Of a stretch of DNA of 64,000 nt, positions 1 to 9,690 are shown one piece after another (position 1 is the first letter of the stretch; each line of letters opens with the position of its first letter). Below the pieces are notes generated by a model that saw only the letters and a list, made by a program, of their open reading frames with translations, was not told where the DNA came from and ran no database searches. The stretch lies in assembly GCF_002140715.2 (NCBI RefSeq), contig NZ_NGLE02000001.1:3344317-3408316 (forward strand). The letters are read 5' to 3'. Source of the DNA: Enterococcus sp. 4G2_DIV0659 (lineage in GTDB: Bacteria > Bacillota > Bacilli > Lactobacillales > Enterococcaceae). A program made the position numbers and the translations under genes.

Positions 1-1
1 T

Positions 2-535
2 GTGCTTTTAAAAGAGACAGATACAGATGTGAATCCCGATATGAAATTAGGAAAGATCGCAGCCTCTCAAATAAATTATAGAAACGTAGTAAAAGCCAAT
101 CTACAAAATACAGAACCAGTTATTATGCATGATCTAAATGTAAAAGCTCGAGTAACCCAAAAAGGGAAAAAAGCAACGTTGTTCGAAACAAATAAAGACT
201 CAATGAGAATGGCTCCAAATTCAAATTTTGATTATAGTATTTATTGGGAAAACAAAGAGTTTAAAGCAGGAAAATACACGTTACACATGACTGCTACAAA
301 TGCTTCACATAAATGGAAGTGGTCAAAAGATTTTGAAATAACTGGAGAAGAAGCTAAGAAGTTAAACGAGCAAGCGGTTGAGCTGAAAAAAGATTATACA
401 AAATGGTATATCCTAGGAGCTGTAGCAGGTGTTCTGCTATTACTTATAATAACGTATGCCTTAGGTCAATATATGAATAGAAGAAAACAAAAAAAACGTA
501 AAAAGAAGAAAAAAAATAATAAAAGAAAAAAGTAG
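2..535 (+). CDS. WxL-locus DUF916/DUF3324 surface protein, C-terminal part (5' cut by window)
   Basis: This is the C-terminal half of a cell-surface protein of the WxL protein-binding (DUF916) plus DUF3324 type. These proteins are encoded in csc/WxL clusters of enterococci and are thought to anchor WxL proteins at the wall. The reading frame is open at the window edge, so the true start lies upstream. Visible parts are a beta-rich DUF3324-like region (fragment residues 1-115), one transmembrane helix (about 136-156, ILGAVAGVLLLLIITYALG) and a very basic cytoplasmic tail of Lys/Arg. The tail ends at TAG 533-535 just after a run of six A. One extra A would continue the frame into a basic, Ser/Asn-containing tail up to the stop at 589-591, so the annotated C-terminus may be affected by a homopolymer indel. 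Confidence 0.8.
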   Translation: MLLKETDTDVNPDMKLGKIAASQINYRNVVKANLQNTEPVIMHDLNVKARVTQKGKKATLFETNKDSMRMAPNSNFDYSIYWENKEFKAGKYTLHMTATNASHKWKWSKDFEITGEEAKKLNEQAVELKKDYTKWYILGAVAGVLLLLIITYALGQYMNRRKQKKRKKKKKNNKRKK

Positions 536-679
536 CTCCAAATAATACACGACCAAATAGCTCAAGAAAGAAAAAAAGTGGAAAGAGATAAAGAGAAATG
601 AAAAAAGTAGAATGGAAGAATGTTTCATAATTGTTGATGAGGTATAGATCATAAATTTAGATTAATAGGAGAAATGAGT

Positions 680-1354
680 ATGTACAATATAGGCTATGTT
701 TCATTAAATACACCTCAAAACGAGTACTTTAAACAATTAGAAACGGATCAATCGTGTTCTTTAAAATTAGTAGAAGATCTTGATTTAAGTCAGGTAAATA
801 GCATGGACGTTTTGATATTAGAGGAGAGTGAAGAACTAAATTTCACCAAAATATGCGAATGTCTATTAGAAGTAAGAAAAAGTTCAGATATTTATTTATT
901 AATATTATCTGATCTAAACCATACAATATATACATCACGCATGGTTTATTTAAAACTTGGTGCAGATGGTGTGTTTACAGAAGATCTAGAAGAATTTGAT
1001 CTGATTTTGAAAAATATTTTGAAGCGTATCAAGAATAAAATGGTTGAACCAACTGAAGATAATAATTCTTTTGAAATGATTCCAGAAAAGTCTTGCGCTT
1101 TGATTAATAAACAAAAGGAAATCGATCTAACGAGACAAGAATTCACGGCACTTAGCATTCTGTATAAAAATAAAAACCAAACAGTTACTTATGAAGATAT
1201 ATATAATTGCGTTTGGAACAATAATTCGGAAAAAGTAGAAAAAAATCGTGTCTGTAATCTGGTTTCCCATGTTCGAAAAAAATTATCAAAACAATTGAAT
1301 TCTCCTGTTCGTGTGAAAACAGTCCGTTCAATTGGTTATATTTTAGAAGTCTAA
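680..1354 (+). CDS. winged-helix (OmpR/PhoB-type) DNA-binding regulator linked to WxL cluster
   Basis: About 224 residues. The C-terminal third (residues 125-224) reads as a trans_reg_C winged helix: a T-R-Q-E-F segment like the OmpR LT-x-x-E-F start, a recognition helix around NRVCNLVSHVRKKL, and a terminal V-R-S-I-G-Y hairpin. The N-terminal half resembles a receiver fold only loosely and I do not see the usual phospho-acceptor Asp context, so it may be an orphan non-phosphorylated regulator. ATG 680 is preferred over ATG 674 because AGGAG at 667-671 is 8 nt from 680 but only 2 nt from 674. Regulators of this kind often close WxL gene clusters, so a role in controlling the upstream surface genes is likely but inferred. 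Confidence 0.78.
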   Translation: MYNIGYVSLNTPQNEYFKQLETDQSCSLKLVEDLDLSQVNSMDVLILEESEELNFTKICECLLEVRKSSDIYLLILSDLNHTIYTSRMVYLKLGADGVFTEDLEEFDLILKNILKRIKNKMVEPTEDNNSFEMIPEKSCALINKQKEIDLTRQEFTALSILYKNKNQTVTYEDIYNCVWNNNSEKVEKNRVCNLVSHVRKKLSKQLNSPVRVKTVRSIGYILEV

Positions 1355-1375
1355 ACTAGACGATTAAATAAAAAA

Positions 1376-1430
1376 AGTGGAGCAAAAGCTTATTTTCCGA
1401 AAGGATTACTTTTGCTCCATTTTTTATTTT
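1376..1430 (+). terminator. rho-independent terminator after the WxL regulator
   Basis: Ten-bp perfect stem GGAGCAAAAG (1379-1388) / CTTTTGCTCC (1409-1418) followed by T-rich sequence. The A run before the left arm would also let it work for the opposing minus-strand gene that ends at 1506. Confidence 0.85.
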
Positions 1431-1505
1431 TAGTAATGAAAAACGAATCCATTTCTTAGTGAAAACAACCTATTTAACTAAGAACGCACAGTCTGATTTT
1501 GAAAA

Positions 1506-2801
1506 TCAGTTGGCTGAAATTTCATCTATTGGTAAATAGGTATATCCCGCAATTTCAGCGGCATGACTGCCTGCTACGTGTCCTGTGACGAAAGCAGCAG
1601 TTACATTATACCCACCTGTGTAGCCGTTGACATCCAATAGTTCACCTGCAAAAAATAAGCCATTAATTAACTTGCTTTCCATTGTTTTAGGGTTTACTTC
1701 TTTTAAAGAGATTCCTCCCCCAGTGACAAAAGATTTTTCTATAGGTAAGGTCTTGTCAGCAGTCATCAGGAAATTTTTTGTTAAATGGACAAATTGATCT
1801 AATTGTTGAGGGGTAGCTTGTTTTGCTGAGACTTGAGCCAATTGAGACTGTTCTAATAAAAAATCTAAGAAGCGTTCTGGTATAAAGTTTTTTAAAGCAT
1901 TTTTTAATGATTTTTCAGGATGTTCTTTCAGTTTAGCTTCTATTTCAAGGAGGATTGTTGATTTTTCTTTTTCAGGGAAAATATCAAGCGATAATATAAC
2001 AGGTTGCTCATTGTTTTTTTGAAGTTCCTGATTTACGAAGCTAGAACACCTTAGCGCGGCAGGACCAGAAATACCAAAATGGGTAAATAAGAGATCCATT
2101 TGATGTTCGACAACTATTTTCCCTTTACTATTTAAGACTGAGAGCGAAACATCTTGTAAAGAAAGACCTTGCAACGTTTTATTCTTTATAAAAAGATCAT
2201 TTGAAATGATTGGAGACTCAGTTGCATATAAAGGACTAATTGTATGACCTAATTTCTTGGCTAATTTATAGCCATCACCCGTCGATCCCGTAGAAGGATA
2301 GGTTCTACCACCCGTCGTTAAAATAACGCAAGGAGCATAGATTTTTTCATGTTCTAACGCAACGCCGATTATTTGATTTTCCTTACGCAACACCTTTTCA
2401 ACTTTTGCTTCTGTGTATATGGTTACGTCAAGTTCATTTAGCTGATTGAATAGTGTTTCCACAATTGTTTTTGAACGATCCGTAACAGGGAACATCCGCC
2501 CGTGATCCTCTTCTTTTAAATGTGTGCCATTCGATTCAAAAAAGTCCATTATATCGTAGTTATTAAACTGAGAAAAAGCACTATATAAAAATTTTCCATT
2601 CCCTGGTATATGGGCAATAATTTCATCTGCTGGACGATTATTAGTAACGTTGCAGCGACCACCACCTGTTAATAGAAGTTTTTTTCCAACACGTTTATTT
2701 TTTTCTACTAGTAACGTTTTACTGCCAGCTTTTGCTGAAGCGATAGCAGCCATCATTCCGCTAGTTCCAGCTCCAACTACAATGACATCAAATAATTTCA
2801 T
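1506..2801 (-). CDS. NAD(P)/FAD-dependent oxidoreductase, HI0933/YhiN (BaiN-like) family
   Basis: A 431-residue flavoprotein of the HI0933 family (COG2081). Residues 5-20 hold the FAD-binding VVGAGTSGMMAA motif, followed by the family-typical LLLTGGGRCNVTNN block (43-56). A TTGGRTYPSTGSTGDG segment lies in the middle, and a GGYN(V)TAAFVTGHVAG stretch closes the FAD site near the C-terminus. Full length for the family. It is a single-gene unit on the minus strand, divergent from gdhA, with GGAGGAGAATTT before the ATG. The physiological substrate of most family members is unknown; the assignment is to the family only. Confidence 0.88.
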   Translation of the reverse strand: MKLFDVIVVGAGTSGMMAAIASAKAGSKTLLVEKNKRVGKKLLLTGGGRCNVTNNRPADEIIAHIPGNGKFLYSAFSQFNNYDIMDFFESNGTHLKEEDHGRMFPVTDRSKTIVETLFNQLNELDVTIYTEAKVEKVLRKENQIIGVALEHEKIYAPCVILTTGGRTYPSTGSTGDGYKLAKKLGHTISPLYATESPIISNDLFIKNKTLQGLSLQDVSLSVLNSKGKIVVEHQMDLLFTHFGISGPAALRCSSFVNQELQKNNEQPVILSLDIFPEKEKSTILLEIEAKLKEHPEKSLKNALKNFIPERFLDFLLEQSQLAQVSAKQATPQQLDQFVHLTKNFLMTADKTLPIEKSFVTGGGISLKEVNPKTMESKLINGLFFAGELLDVNGYTGGYNVTAAFVTGHVAGSHAAEIAGYTYLPIDEISAN

Positions 2802-2939
2802 AAATTCTCCTCCGATTCAATGGTAGTTTAACACAATTTTCAAAACTTTTTCTACTTTTTTTGCAATTCAGAGTAAAAAATTGTGGAAATTTTCAGAATT
2901 TAGGTTAAAATAGGATTATAACGATGAGAGGGTGATTAA

Positions 2940-4286
<1,347 letters not shown>

Positions 4287-4342
4287 TTGAGAACCAAAGG
4301 GAAATAGTTGTTTAGATCCTAGTTTTTGAATATCTATATATA

Positions 4343-4398
4343 GAATAATGAAGAATAAAAATGATGTAAATCGTCATGATTGTTCTTCATTTTTTCTA
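4343..4398 (+). terminator. terminator after gdhA
   Basis: Stem AATGAAGAA (4347-4355) / TTCTTCATT (4383-4391) with an inner ATGATG/CGTCAT helix, then a T run. Confidence 0.75.
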
Positions 4399-4514
4399 GC
4401 ACGAATGACAAATCTAGTTAAGCTTAAAAGCTAAACAATTCATTTATCCTACACTGAAATAGCAGTCTTTTTAAATGAATTAAAATAAAATTGGTACAGA
4501 CACTCATAATTTGC

Positions 4515-4543
4515 TTGAAAAATGCTTAAAAAGAACGTAAAGT
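4515..4543 (+). promoter_or_regulatory. putative sigma-A promoter of pgi
   Basis: TTGAAA (4515-4520), 17-nt spacer, TAAAGT (4538-4543), about 40 bp before the pgi start codon. Sequence match only. Confidence 0.5.
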
Positions 4544-4581
4544 AGATACTGTATTAACTTTAATTTCAAGGAGGAGAAGGA

Positions 4582-5931
4582 ATGTCACACATTCAATTTG
4601 ATTATTCCAATTTAACATCATTTGTTGCTGATCATGAATTGGAATACATGCAGACACAAGTGACTGCAGTGGACAAAGCATTAAGAGAAGGAACTGGAGC
4701 TGGAAGTGATTTTACTGGCTGGATTGATTTGCCGGAAAATTATGATAAAAACGAATTTGACCGTATCAAAAAAGCGGCTAAAAAAATTCAATCTGATTCA
4801 GAAGTTTTAGTTGTAATCGGTATCGGTGGTTCTTACCTAGGTGCCAGAGCAGCAATTGAATTTTTGCATCATTCATTTAATAATTTATTACCAGCTGAAG
4901 AAAGAAAAGCACCACAAGTATTTTTTGCTGGAAATAGTATTAGTTCAACATACTTAGCTGATTTGATCAATGTTATTGGTGATCGTGACTTCTCTGTCAA
5001 TGTGATTTCAAAATCAGGTACAACAACAGAACCTGCAATCGCATTTAGAGTTTTTAAAGAATTGTTGATTAAAAAATATGGTAAAGAAGAAGCGAACAAA
5101 CGGATTTACGCAACAACTGATCGTGCGAAAGGTGCGGTTAAAGTTGAAGCAGACGCTGAAGGCTGGGAAACATTTGTGATTCCTGATGATGTTGGTGGAC
5201 GCTTCACTGTATTGACACCTGTAGGTTTACTGCCAATCGCAGTGAGTGGAGGCGATATCGATGCCTTAATGACTGGTGCGAACGATGCACGCAAAGAATA
5301 TGCAACGACAACTGACTTAAGTAAAAACCAAGCATATCAATATGCTGCGCTTAGAAATATCTTATATCGTAAAGGTAAAACAACTGAGATGTTGATTAAC
5401 TATGAACCAGGCATGCATTATTTTTCTGAATGGTGGAAACAACTTTTCGGTGAATCAGAAGGAAAAGACCAAAAAGGAATCTTCCCAGCAGCGGCAGATT
5501 TCTCAACTGACTTACATTCTATGGGACAATACGTTCAAGATGGTATGCGTAACTTATTTGAAACAGTAGTAAAAGTTGAAACGCCAAGACATGTAGTATC
5601 AATTCCTGAATTAGCAGAAGATTTAGATGGTTTAGGTTATTTACAAGGGAAAGAAATTGATTTTGTAAATACAAAAGCATTTGAAGGAACCTTACTTGCT
5701 CATACAGATGGCGGCGTGCCAAACATGATCGTTAAAATTCCTGCGATGGATGCTTATTCATTAGGGTATGTAATGTACTTCTTTGAAATCGCAGTTGGAA
5801 TTTCTGGTTATTTAAATGGTGTAAATCCATTTGACCAAGAAGGTGTTGAAGCGTATAAGAAAAACATGTTCGCTCTTCTTGGTAAACCAGGCTTTGAAGA
5901 CTTAGCAAAAGAATTGAATGCGCGTCTGTAA
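4582..5931 (+). CDS. pgi: glucose-6-phosphate isomerase
   Basis: A 449-residue phosphoglucose isomerase of the Gram-positive type, which converts glucose-6-phosphate to fructose-6-phosphate in glycolysis. Visible motifs are [14 protein letters not shown] (77-90), the sugar-phosphate loop [10 protein letters not shown] (143-152), [14 protein letters not shown] (205-218), the catalytic Glu region [11 protein letters not shown] (E291), HSMGQ (H312), and the C-terminal QEGVEAYKK with the catalytic lysine. A textbook GGAGGAG lies 8 nt before the ATG. It is a single gene with its own promoter and terminator. No oddities. Confidence 0.96.
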   Translation: MSHIQFDYSNLTSFVADHELEYMQTQVTAVDKALREGTGAGSDFTGWIDLPENYDKNEFDRIKKAAKKIQSDSEVLVVIGIGGSYLGARAAIEFLHHSFNNLLPAEERKAPQVFFAGNSISSTYLADLINVIGDRDFSVNVISKSGTTTEPAIAFRVFKELLIKKYGKEEANKRIYATTDRAKGAVKVEADAEGWETFVIPDDVGGRFTVLTPVGLLPIAVSGGDIDALMTGANDARKEYATTTDLSKNQAYQYAALRNILYRKGKTTEMLINYEPGMHYFSEWWKQLFGESEGKDQKGIFPAAADFSTDLHSMGQYVQDGMRNLFETVVKVETPRHVVSIPELAEDLDGLGYLQGKEIDFVNTKAFEGTLLAHTDGGVPNMIVKIPAMDAYSLGYVMYFFEIAVGISGYLNGVNPFDQEGVEAYKKNMFALLGKPGFEDLAKELNARL

Positions 5932-6016
5932 TATAGGTTTTTAATAGCAAATTAGGTATTCTAGTGGTACAAACATGTATGCACTAAAAACGGAATAGTG
6001 GTACTTTTGATGGTAC

Positions 6017-6057
6017 AAAAAAAAGGAACTCTCTTTATCTAGAGCGTTTCTTTTTTG
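6017..6057 (+). terminator. terminator after pgi
   Basis: Imperfect hairpin built on GAAC-TCTCT / AGAGC-GTTTC (6026-6050) followed by TTTTTT. Confidence 0.6.
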
Positions 6058-6185
6058 CTTTCTAGATAATTCATTTTCCCAAAAGCGTTTATTTTAACTT
6101 CTAAAATCTAAACATTTAATAGTATACTCAGTAGGGAACAAGGAATTGAGAAAATAATTTTTTATCCTTTAGATATAACGTAGTA

Positions 6186-6522
6186 AAAGGACTGTATAAT
6201 ATATTAGAAGAAACTAAATTAGTATTAAGTCATCTTGATCAGATCTACAGTTTTTATCAATGGTCTATAGGAATAGTTATTCTCATTGGATTGCTGTTTT
6301 TTTCAAGAAGACTAGCAAAAAAGATAAGGAAGCTTTAGAGAAAGCATTCTCTGAGGAAAACGATATTGGAAAGATATTTCTTATTTAGTCAATAAATTGT
6401 ACTAGACTAATCGTATTGAGCAAAACAAGAATTTCTAAGAAAGGCTTAATGAAAAAACTAAATCGACAAAAGTTTTCTTAGAAAAATGTAGTGACTACGT
6501 TGAGAATACTTACGTAAGCTAA
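6186..6522 (+). pseudogene. decayed small membrane/coiled-coil protein gene
   Basis: Three short open stretches join into one protein-like reading if a single A is restored in each of two A runs (about 6314-6320 and 6374-6376). The joined protein starts after AAAGGA (6186-6191) at ATA 6201, possibly a lost ATG. It has one transmembrane segment (QWSIGIVILIGLLFFSRR), a charged Lys/Glu-rich region, and a C-terminal stretch rich in Gln/Asn/Lys that suggests a coiled coil. The last part also contains TAG and TAA triplets in frame at positions where Gln codons would fit (CAG to TAG, CAA to TAA). I do not recognise the family. The combination of lost start, frameshifts and nonsense codons argues for a dead gene rather than a short expressed one. 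Confidence 0.4.
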
Positions 6523-6573
6523 GATCGAACCATAGAGTCGTGAGTATCCATTTTTTTAAGGATAGTAATAGCT

Positions 6574-6630
6574 AGAAAAAAATGCTTTTGAAGGAGATAT
6601 CGAGTTTGATACCGCTCAAAGGCATTTTTA
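6574..6630 (-). terminator. terminator of the Mga-type regulator (minus strand)
   Basis: Twelve-bp stem AAATGCTTTTGA (6580-6591) / TCAAAGGCATTT (6616-6627) with one G-T pair. Read on the minus strand it is followed by a T run (complement of A 6576-6582). Confidence 0.75.
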
Positions 6631-6647
6631 TTTATATAGAAGTGGTT

Positions 6648-8117
6648 CTAGGTTCCTTGTTTTAACTTAAATAAAATCATCTGGATACAAGAAAATAATT
6701 CATACCATGTTTGTTCATCATAGACATCAGAAATGTAAAAAACTTTTTGTTTTGTCCGTTCCTCCCTTGGTTCGAAACAGTCTATTATGACAAGGTCAGC
6801 GTCTTCTAGACATTCAGTAAAACGAATCGTTTTCGGATTAAAGATTGTCATTAGTTTGTTTTCTATATATACTGTACCGATGTTATTTTTAGAGTATTGT
6901 ATATAAACGGATAAAGATGGGGGAGAGAAAGTTTCCGTTAAAACAGTTAACAAAACGCGTAATCCAAAATCTGCTGAAATTGGAACAGGAAAATCCGGAT
7001 GTTCTTTACGAAACGTTTCATAAAATGCATTGATTTCACGGTTTTCTTTTATTGAAAGCTGGTTTGATTTTTCTTTATTGAAAGATGCTCTAAAAAATTG
7101 AACAGGACTCATTGAAAAATAAGTAGATTGAATCAAGCCAATCAATAGGTAGTAAAAGATGATTGCTTTTTGTTTTTTTTCAATAGATGAATTGGGATAA
7201 AATTTCTTTTCATACTCGTTTGTTAGGAGATCACAGGCTTTGATTAGAGGTAAATCTCTCGGAAATGAGTCATAAAGTCTGATTTTATCCTGTAAAGTAT
7301 CAATTTCAGAAATATAGCACCTAGCAATTAAATTAAAAAACAGAATTTCATCTTCAGATGATAGAAAGGGTTCAACAAGTTTAGACACATCATTCGTTGT
7401 TGCAAAGCTTTTTGATAGCTCTTTGATTTTTTTAGGCAAACGGATTGGATGAGCTGATTGTCTTACCATAAACAAGCCTACCATAAATTCTAAACGTTTA
7501 ATAACAGAGTCAGAATAATTTTTCTTTAATGTTGCAAAATCAACACTCGCTGAAAAGTGTTTCATATTTTGAAAATTATAAGGCCACGCAATTCCTCTGT
7601 ATACACTCCAAAAGAAGTAAAAGTTGAACATTCGTATGAATTTTTCTTTTCCTTGGAAATTAGTAGTTGGGTGGAAAATTATTTTTAAAGGAAATATTTT
7701 TAATTCTTCATTTATAATAGTAATATTTTTATATAAATGTGGGGGACTTACATATAATTTTTCCGCCAAATCTTCAACAGAATCATAGTGATTCAAAAGA
7801 AGTTCCAAAATAATTTTAAATAAGAGTGATTCTTCGAAATAGCTAAGGCGTAGACGAATGATTAAATAGTCCATATCATGATCCGAATGATTTTGGATCA
7901 AACAGCCACCAGTTCTTTTTATTAAGATGACATGTTGTAGATAGTTATTTTTTTTAATGTCAGTTGCTAGCTCTTCTAGATATCTTTTCAAGGTGCTCAA
8001 AGAAATGTTCAGGAAATTTTGTAAATAAGAGAAAGAAATTTCTTCGTTTTCTCTATATAATAATTCGGTAAAAAGTTGTATTTTCTTTTTGCTTTTTTCA
8101 TTTAATAATTTTTCCAT
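6648..8117 (-). CDS. Mga-family helix-turn-helix transcriptional regulator
   Basis: A 489-residue stand-alone regulator of the Mga/AtxA type. The N-terminus carries two helix-turn-helix regions (about residues 20-55, ISFSYLQNFLNISLSTLKRY, and about 105-140, SVEDLAEKLYVSPPHLYKN), as in M-protein trans-activators. The middle (about 200-380) resembles the PRD-like Mga domain, and the last 100 residues look like an EIIB-like domain. Such proteins activate virulence or sugar-related genes and may be phosphorylated by the PTS. The flanking genes are a decayed small gene and a small membrane protein, so its target is not obvious. It has its own consensus promoter and terminator. Confidence 0.82.
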   Translation of the reverse strand: MEKLLNEKSKKKIQLFTELLYRENEEISFSYLQNFLNISLSTLKRYLEELATDIKKNNYLQHVILIKRTGGCLIQNHSDHDMDYLIIRLRLSYFEESLLFKIILELLLNHYDSVEDLAEKLYVSPPHLYKNITIINEELKIFPLKIIFHPTTNFQGKEKFIRMFNFYFFWSVYRGIAWPYNFQNMKHFSASVDFATLKKNYSDSVIKRLEFMVGLFMVRQSAHPIRLPKKIKELSKSFATTNDVSKLVEPFLSSEDEILFFNLIARCYISEIDTLQDKIRLYDSFPRDLPLIKACDLLTNEYEKKFYPNSSIEKKQKAIIFYYLLIGLIQSTYFSMSPVQFFRASFNKEKSNQLSIKENREINAFYETFRKEHPDFPVPISADFGLRVLLTVLTETFSPPSLSVYIQYSKNNIGTVYIENKLMTIFNPKTIRFTECLEDADLVIIDCFEPREERTKQKVFYISDVYDEQTWYELFSCIQMILFKLKQGT

Positions 8118-8149
8118 TTCATCGTTCCTTTTTTTCTATCTTTTTTCAA

Positions 8150-8178
8150 ATTATAGGAACAGAATGATTTAAAGTCAA
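8150..8178 (-). promoter_or_regulatory. consensus promoter of the Mga-type regulator
   Basis: On the minus strand TTGACT (8178-8173), exactly 17 nt, TATAAT (8155-8150). This is the best sigma-A promoter in the window by eye. Confidence 0.8.
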
Positions 8179-8303
8179 ACTATTTGGACAGTATCACATA
8201 TAACAATCATTATTTATTTTTTTAATACAAAAAAAATATTAATTTCTAAGGTTATATACAAAAATAATGTTTTTAAATGCGGACGGACAAGCGTGCTCTA
8301 GAT

Positions 8304-8345
8304 TAAAACCCACACAATAACGATTCATTCATTGTGTGGGTTTAT
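8304..8345 (-). terminator. terminator after the small membrane protein gene
   Basis: Thirteen-bp perfect stem AAACCCACACAAT (8306-8318) / ATTGTGTGGGTTT (8331-8343). It lies about 50 bp beyond the 3' end of the minus-strand gene at 8395. A long T run is lacking, so strength is uncertain. Confidence 0.6.
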
Positions 8346-8394
8346 GAAGTTCTTGAAAAGTTTGATCTTTTTGTAGTTAAAATGGCAGAGACTG

Positions 8395-8706
8395 TTATTT
8401 AAAATGATCATCTTTAGGATACGGAAGAACATGGAATGTTTCATCCTCGGTGTTGAATGTGTCAGTTGAAGTAGACTGATTAGTGTGGTCGTGGTCATAA
8501 TTTTGTTGAAAATCATCCTGATCAGCAAATGTATTCGTAGAATCAGTCTGATGTTGCGCTAACCGTTCTTTTGCTGCTAATTCTGCTTGCTGTGTTTTAT
8601 TCTGGCGATTGCCGCCAGTACCCGTAAAGGTCAAATAGATAATTAAAGCGATCATAATTAGGGTTAATATAATTAAACCAATAAACATGCCAAATGTTAT
8701 AAACAT
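8395..8706 (-). CDS. small single-pass membrane protein, unknown function
   Basis: A 103-residue protein I do not recognise by name. The first 32 residues form one hydrophobic helix (FGMFIGLIILTLIMIALIIY). The rest is a hydrophilic, probably disordered tail rich in Gln, Asp, Thr and His, so it is likely a type-III single-pass protein with a soluble tail. A strong AGGAGG lies in front of the ATG. It is divergent from lepB and monocistronic. It could be an envelope or divisome accessory protein, but nothing in the sequence proves this. Confidence 0.65.
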   Translation of the reverse strand: MFITFGMFIGLIILTLIMIALIIYLTFTGTGGNRQNKTQQAELAAKERLAQHQTDSTNTFADQDDFQQNYDHDHTNQSTSTDTFNTEDETFHVLPYPKDDHFK

Positions 8707-9023
8707 GATAGGAAACCTCCTCTTACAAACATATTATACCTTAGTTTATCAAATGTTACTTATACAGTCATCTACTTTTCTTTTACATTAGAAATTAATT
8801 GACTATAGTACCATCTAGAAAAGGATATTTTAGGAGAAATGCTTTATTAAGTTATATGAAATCACAAAGATGGTGGGTGCTTAGATTTTTTATAGTTTTA
8901 TGAAACGATTAAATAGACTATTATTAAGATATACATTAAAATTTGGATAAAAGGAAAAGAATCCTGTATGAATTACATTGTTTGTGGTAAAATATGGGAA
9001 GTAAGTTTTTTGGAGGAATGAGT
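8707..9023. other. divergent intergenic region upstream of lepB
   Basis: AT-rich. Holds an ATTATA (8733-8738) that is a TATAAT -10 for the minus-strand membrane protein, and the lepB extended -10 at 8985-8993. No repeat, RNA or reading frame of note. Confidence 0.5.
8985..8993 (+). promoter_or_regulatory. extended -10 of lepB promoter
   Basis: TGGTAAAAT directly abuts the upstream in-frame ATG 8994. If it is the promoter, transcription starts near 9000 and translation must start downstream, at TTG 9024. No convincing -35 was seen. Confidence 0.5.
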
Positions 9024-9563
9024 TTGAAATCTAAAGAGTTATTACATACAGTTTTGTTTTTCATCGGCTTAGCGACAGTACTATTTTTATTGAGACAATT
9101 TGTTTTTACACCAGTTATCGTTAAAGGTCATTCAATGGATCCAACATTAGCTGATGGTGAGCGAGTAATTGCATTAAAAAATACCGAGATCCAACGTTTT
9201 GACATCGTAACATTCCCAGCACCGGATGAACCAAAGAAAAATTACATCAAGCGTGTCATTGGGTTACCTGGAGACACTATTGAGTATAAAGAAGATCATC
9301 TATATATTAATGGTAAAGAAGTCAAAGAACCCTACTTGGATGAGTTTAAAGGGGCGTTAACGGATGATGAACCATTGACGTATAATTTTACATTGACTGA
9401 AGTGACTGGACAAAAAAAGGTCCCCAAAGGTGAATACTTTGTAATGGGAGATAATCGCCGGAATTCAAAAGATGGACGAATGATTGGATTTATCCCTAAA
9501 GAGAAAATTTTAGGTGATGTTAAATTTGTTTTATGGCCGCTAAATCGTTTTGGAACGATTTAA
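9024..9563 (+). CDS. lepB: type I signal peptidase
   Basis: A membrane-bound serine/lysine peptidase that removes signal peptides from exported proteins. One N-terminal transmembrane helix (residues 7-28) is followed by the SPase box with nucleophile Ser37 (GHSMDPTL), the general base Lys76 (NYIKRVIGLPGD), and the C-terminal MGDNRRNSKDGR block. About 179 residues, normal for Gram-positive SPases. I chose TTG 9024 because GGAGG (9012-9016) sits 7 nt upstream. ATG 8994 (ten codons earlier) follows a -10 box directly and ATG 9018 is too close to the ribosome site. Monocistronic, with a terminator downstream. Confidence 0.9.
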   Translation: MKSKELLHTVLFFIGLATVLFLLRQFVFTPVIVKGHSMDPTLADGERVIALKNTEIQRFDIVTFPAPDEPKKNYIKRVIGLPGDTIEYKEDHLYINGKEVKEPYLDEFKGALTDDEPLTYNFTLTEVTGQKKVPKGEYFVMGDNRRNSKDGRMIGFIPKEKILGDVKFVLWPLNRFGTI

Positions 9564-9582
9564 ATGAAGTAAACATTCAAGA

Positions 9583-9612
9583 AAGCTCTCTTTTAAGTAA
9601 GAGGCTTTTTTT
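9583..9612 (+). terminator. terminator after lepB
   Basis: Stem AAGC-(T)-CTCTT / AAGAG-GCTT with a single bulged T, then seven T. Confidence 0.75.
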
Positions 9613-9690
9613 GTTAGGTAAGTCAAAGGGATCCTTACATACAATTTATGATAAACTAAAGACACGAGATGGTTTAAAGGAAGTGACGAA

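Larger units (their letters stand above)
5932..6647. other. 716-bp gap between pgi and the Mga-type regulator
   Basis: Contains the pgi terminator, the decayed gene at 6186-6522, and a hairpin at 6576-6630 that ends the minus-strand regulator. No intact reading frame of note was seen. Confidence 0.6.

Noticed and set aside
461..652. Phe/Ile-rich 63-codon minus-strand frame
   Set aside because: Complement of the Lys-coding tail of the WxL protein; composition explains it.
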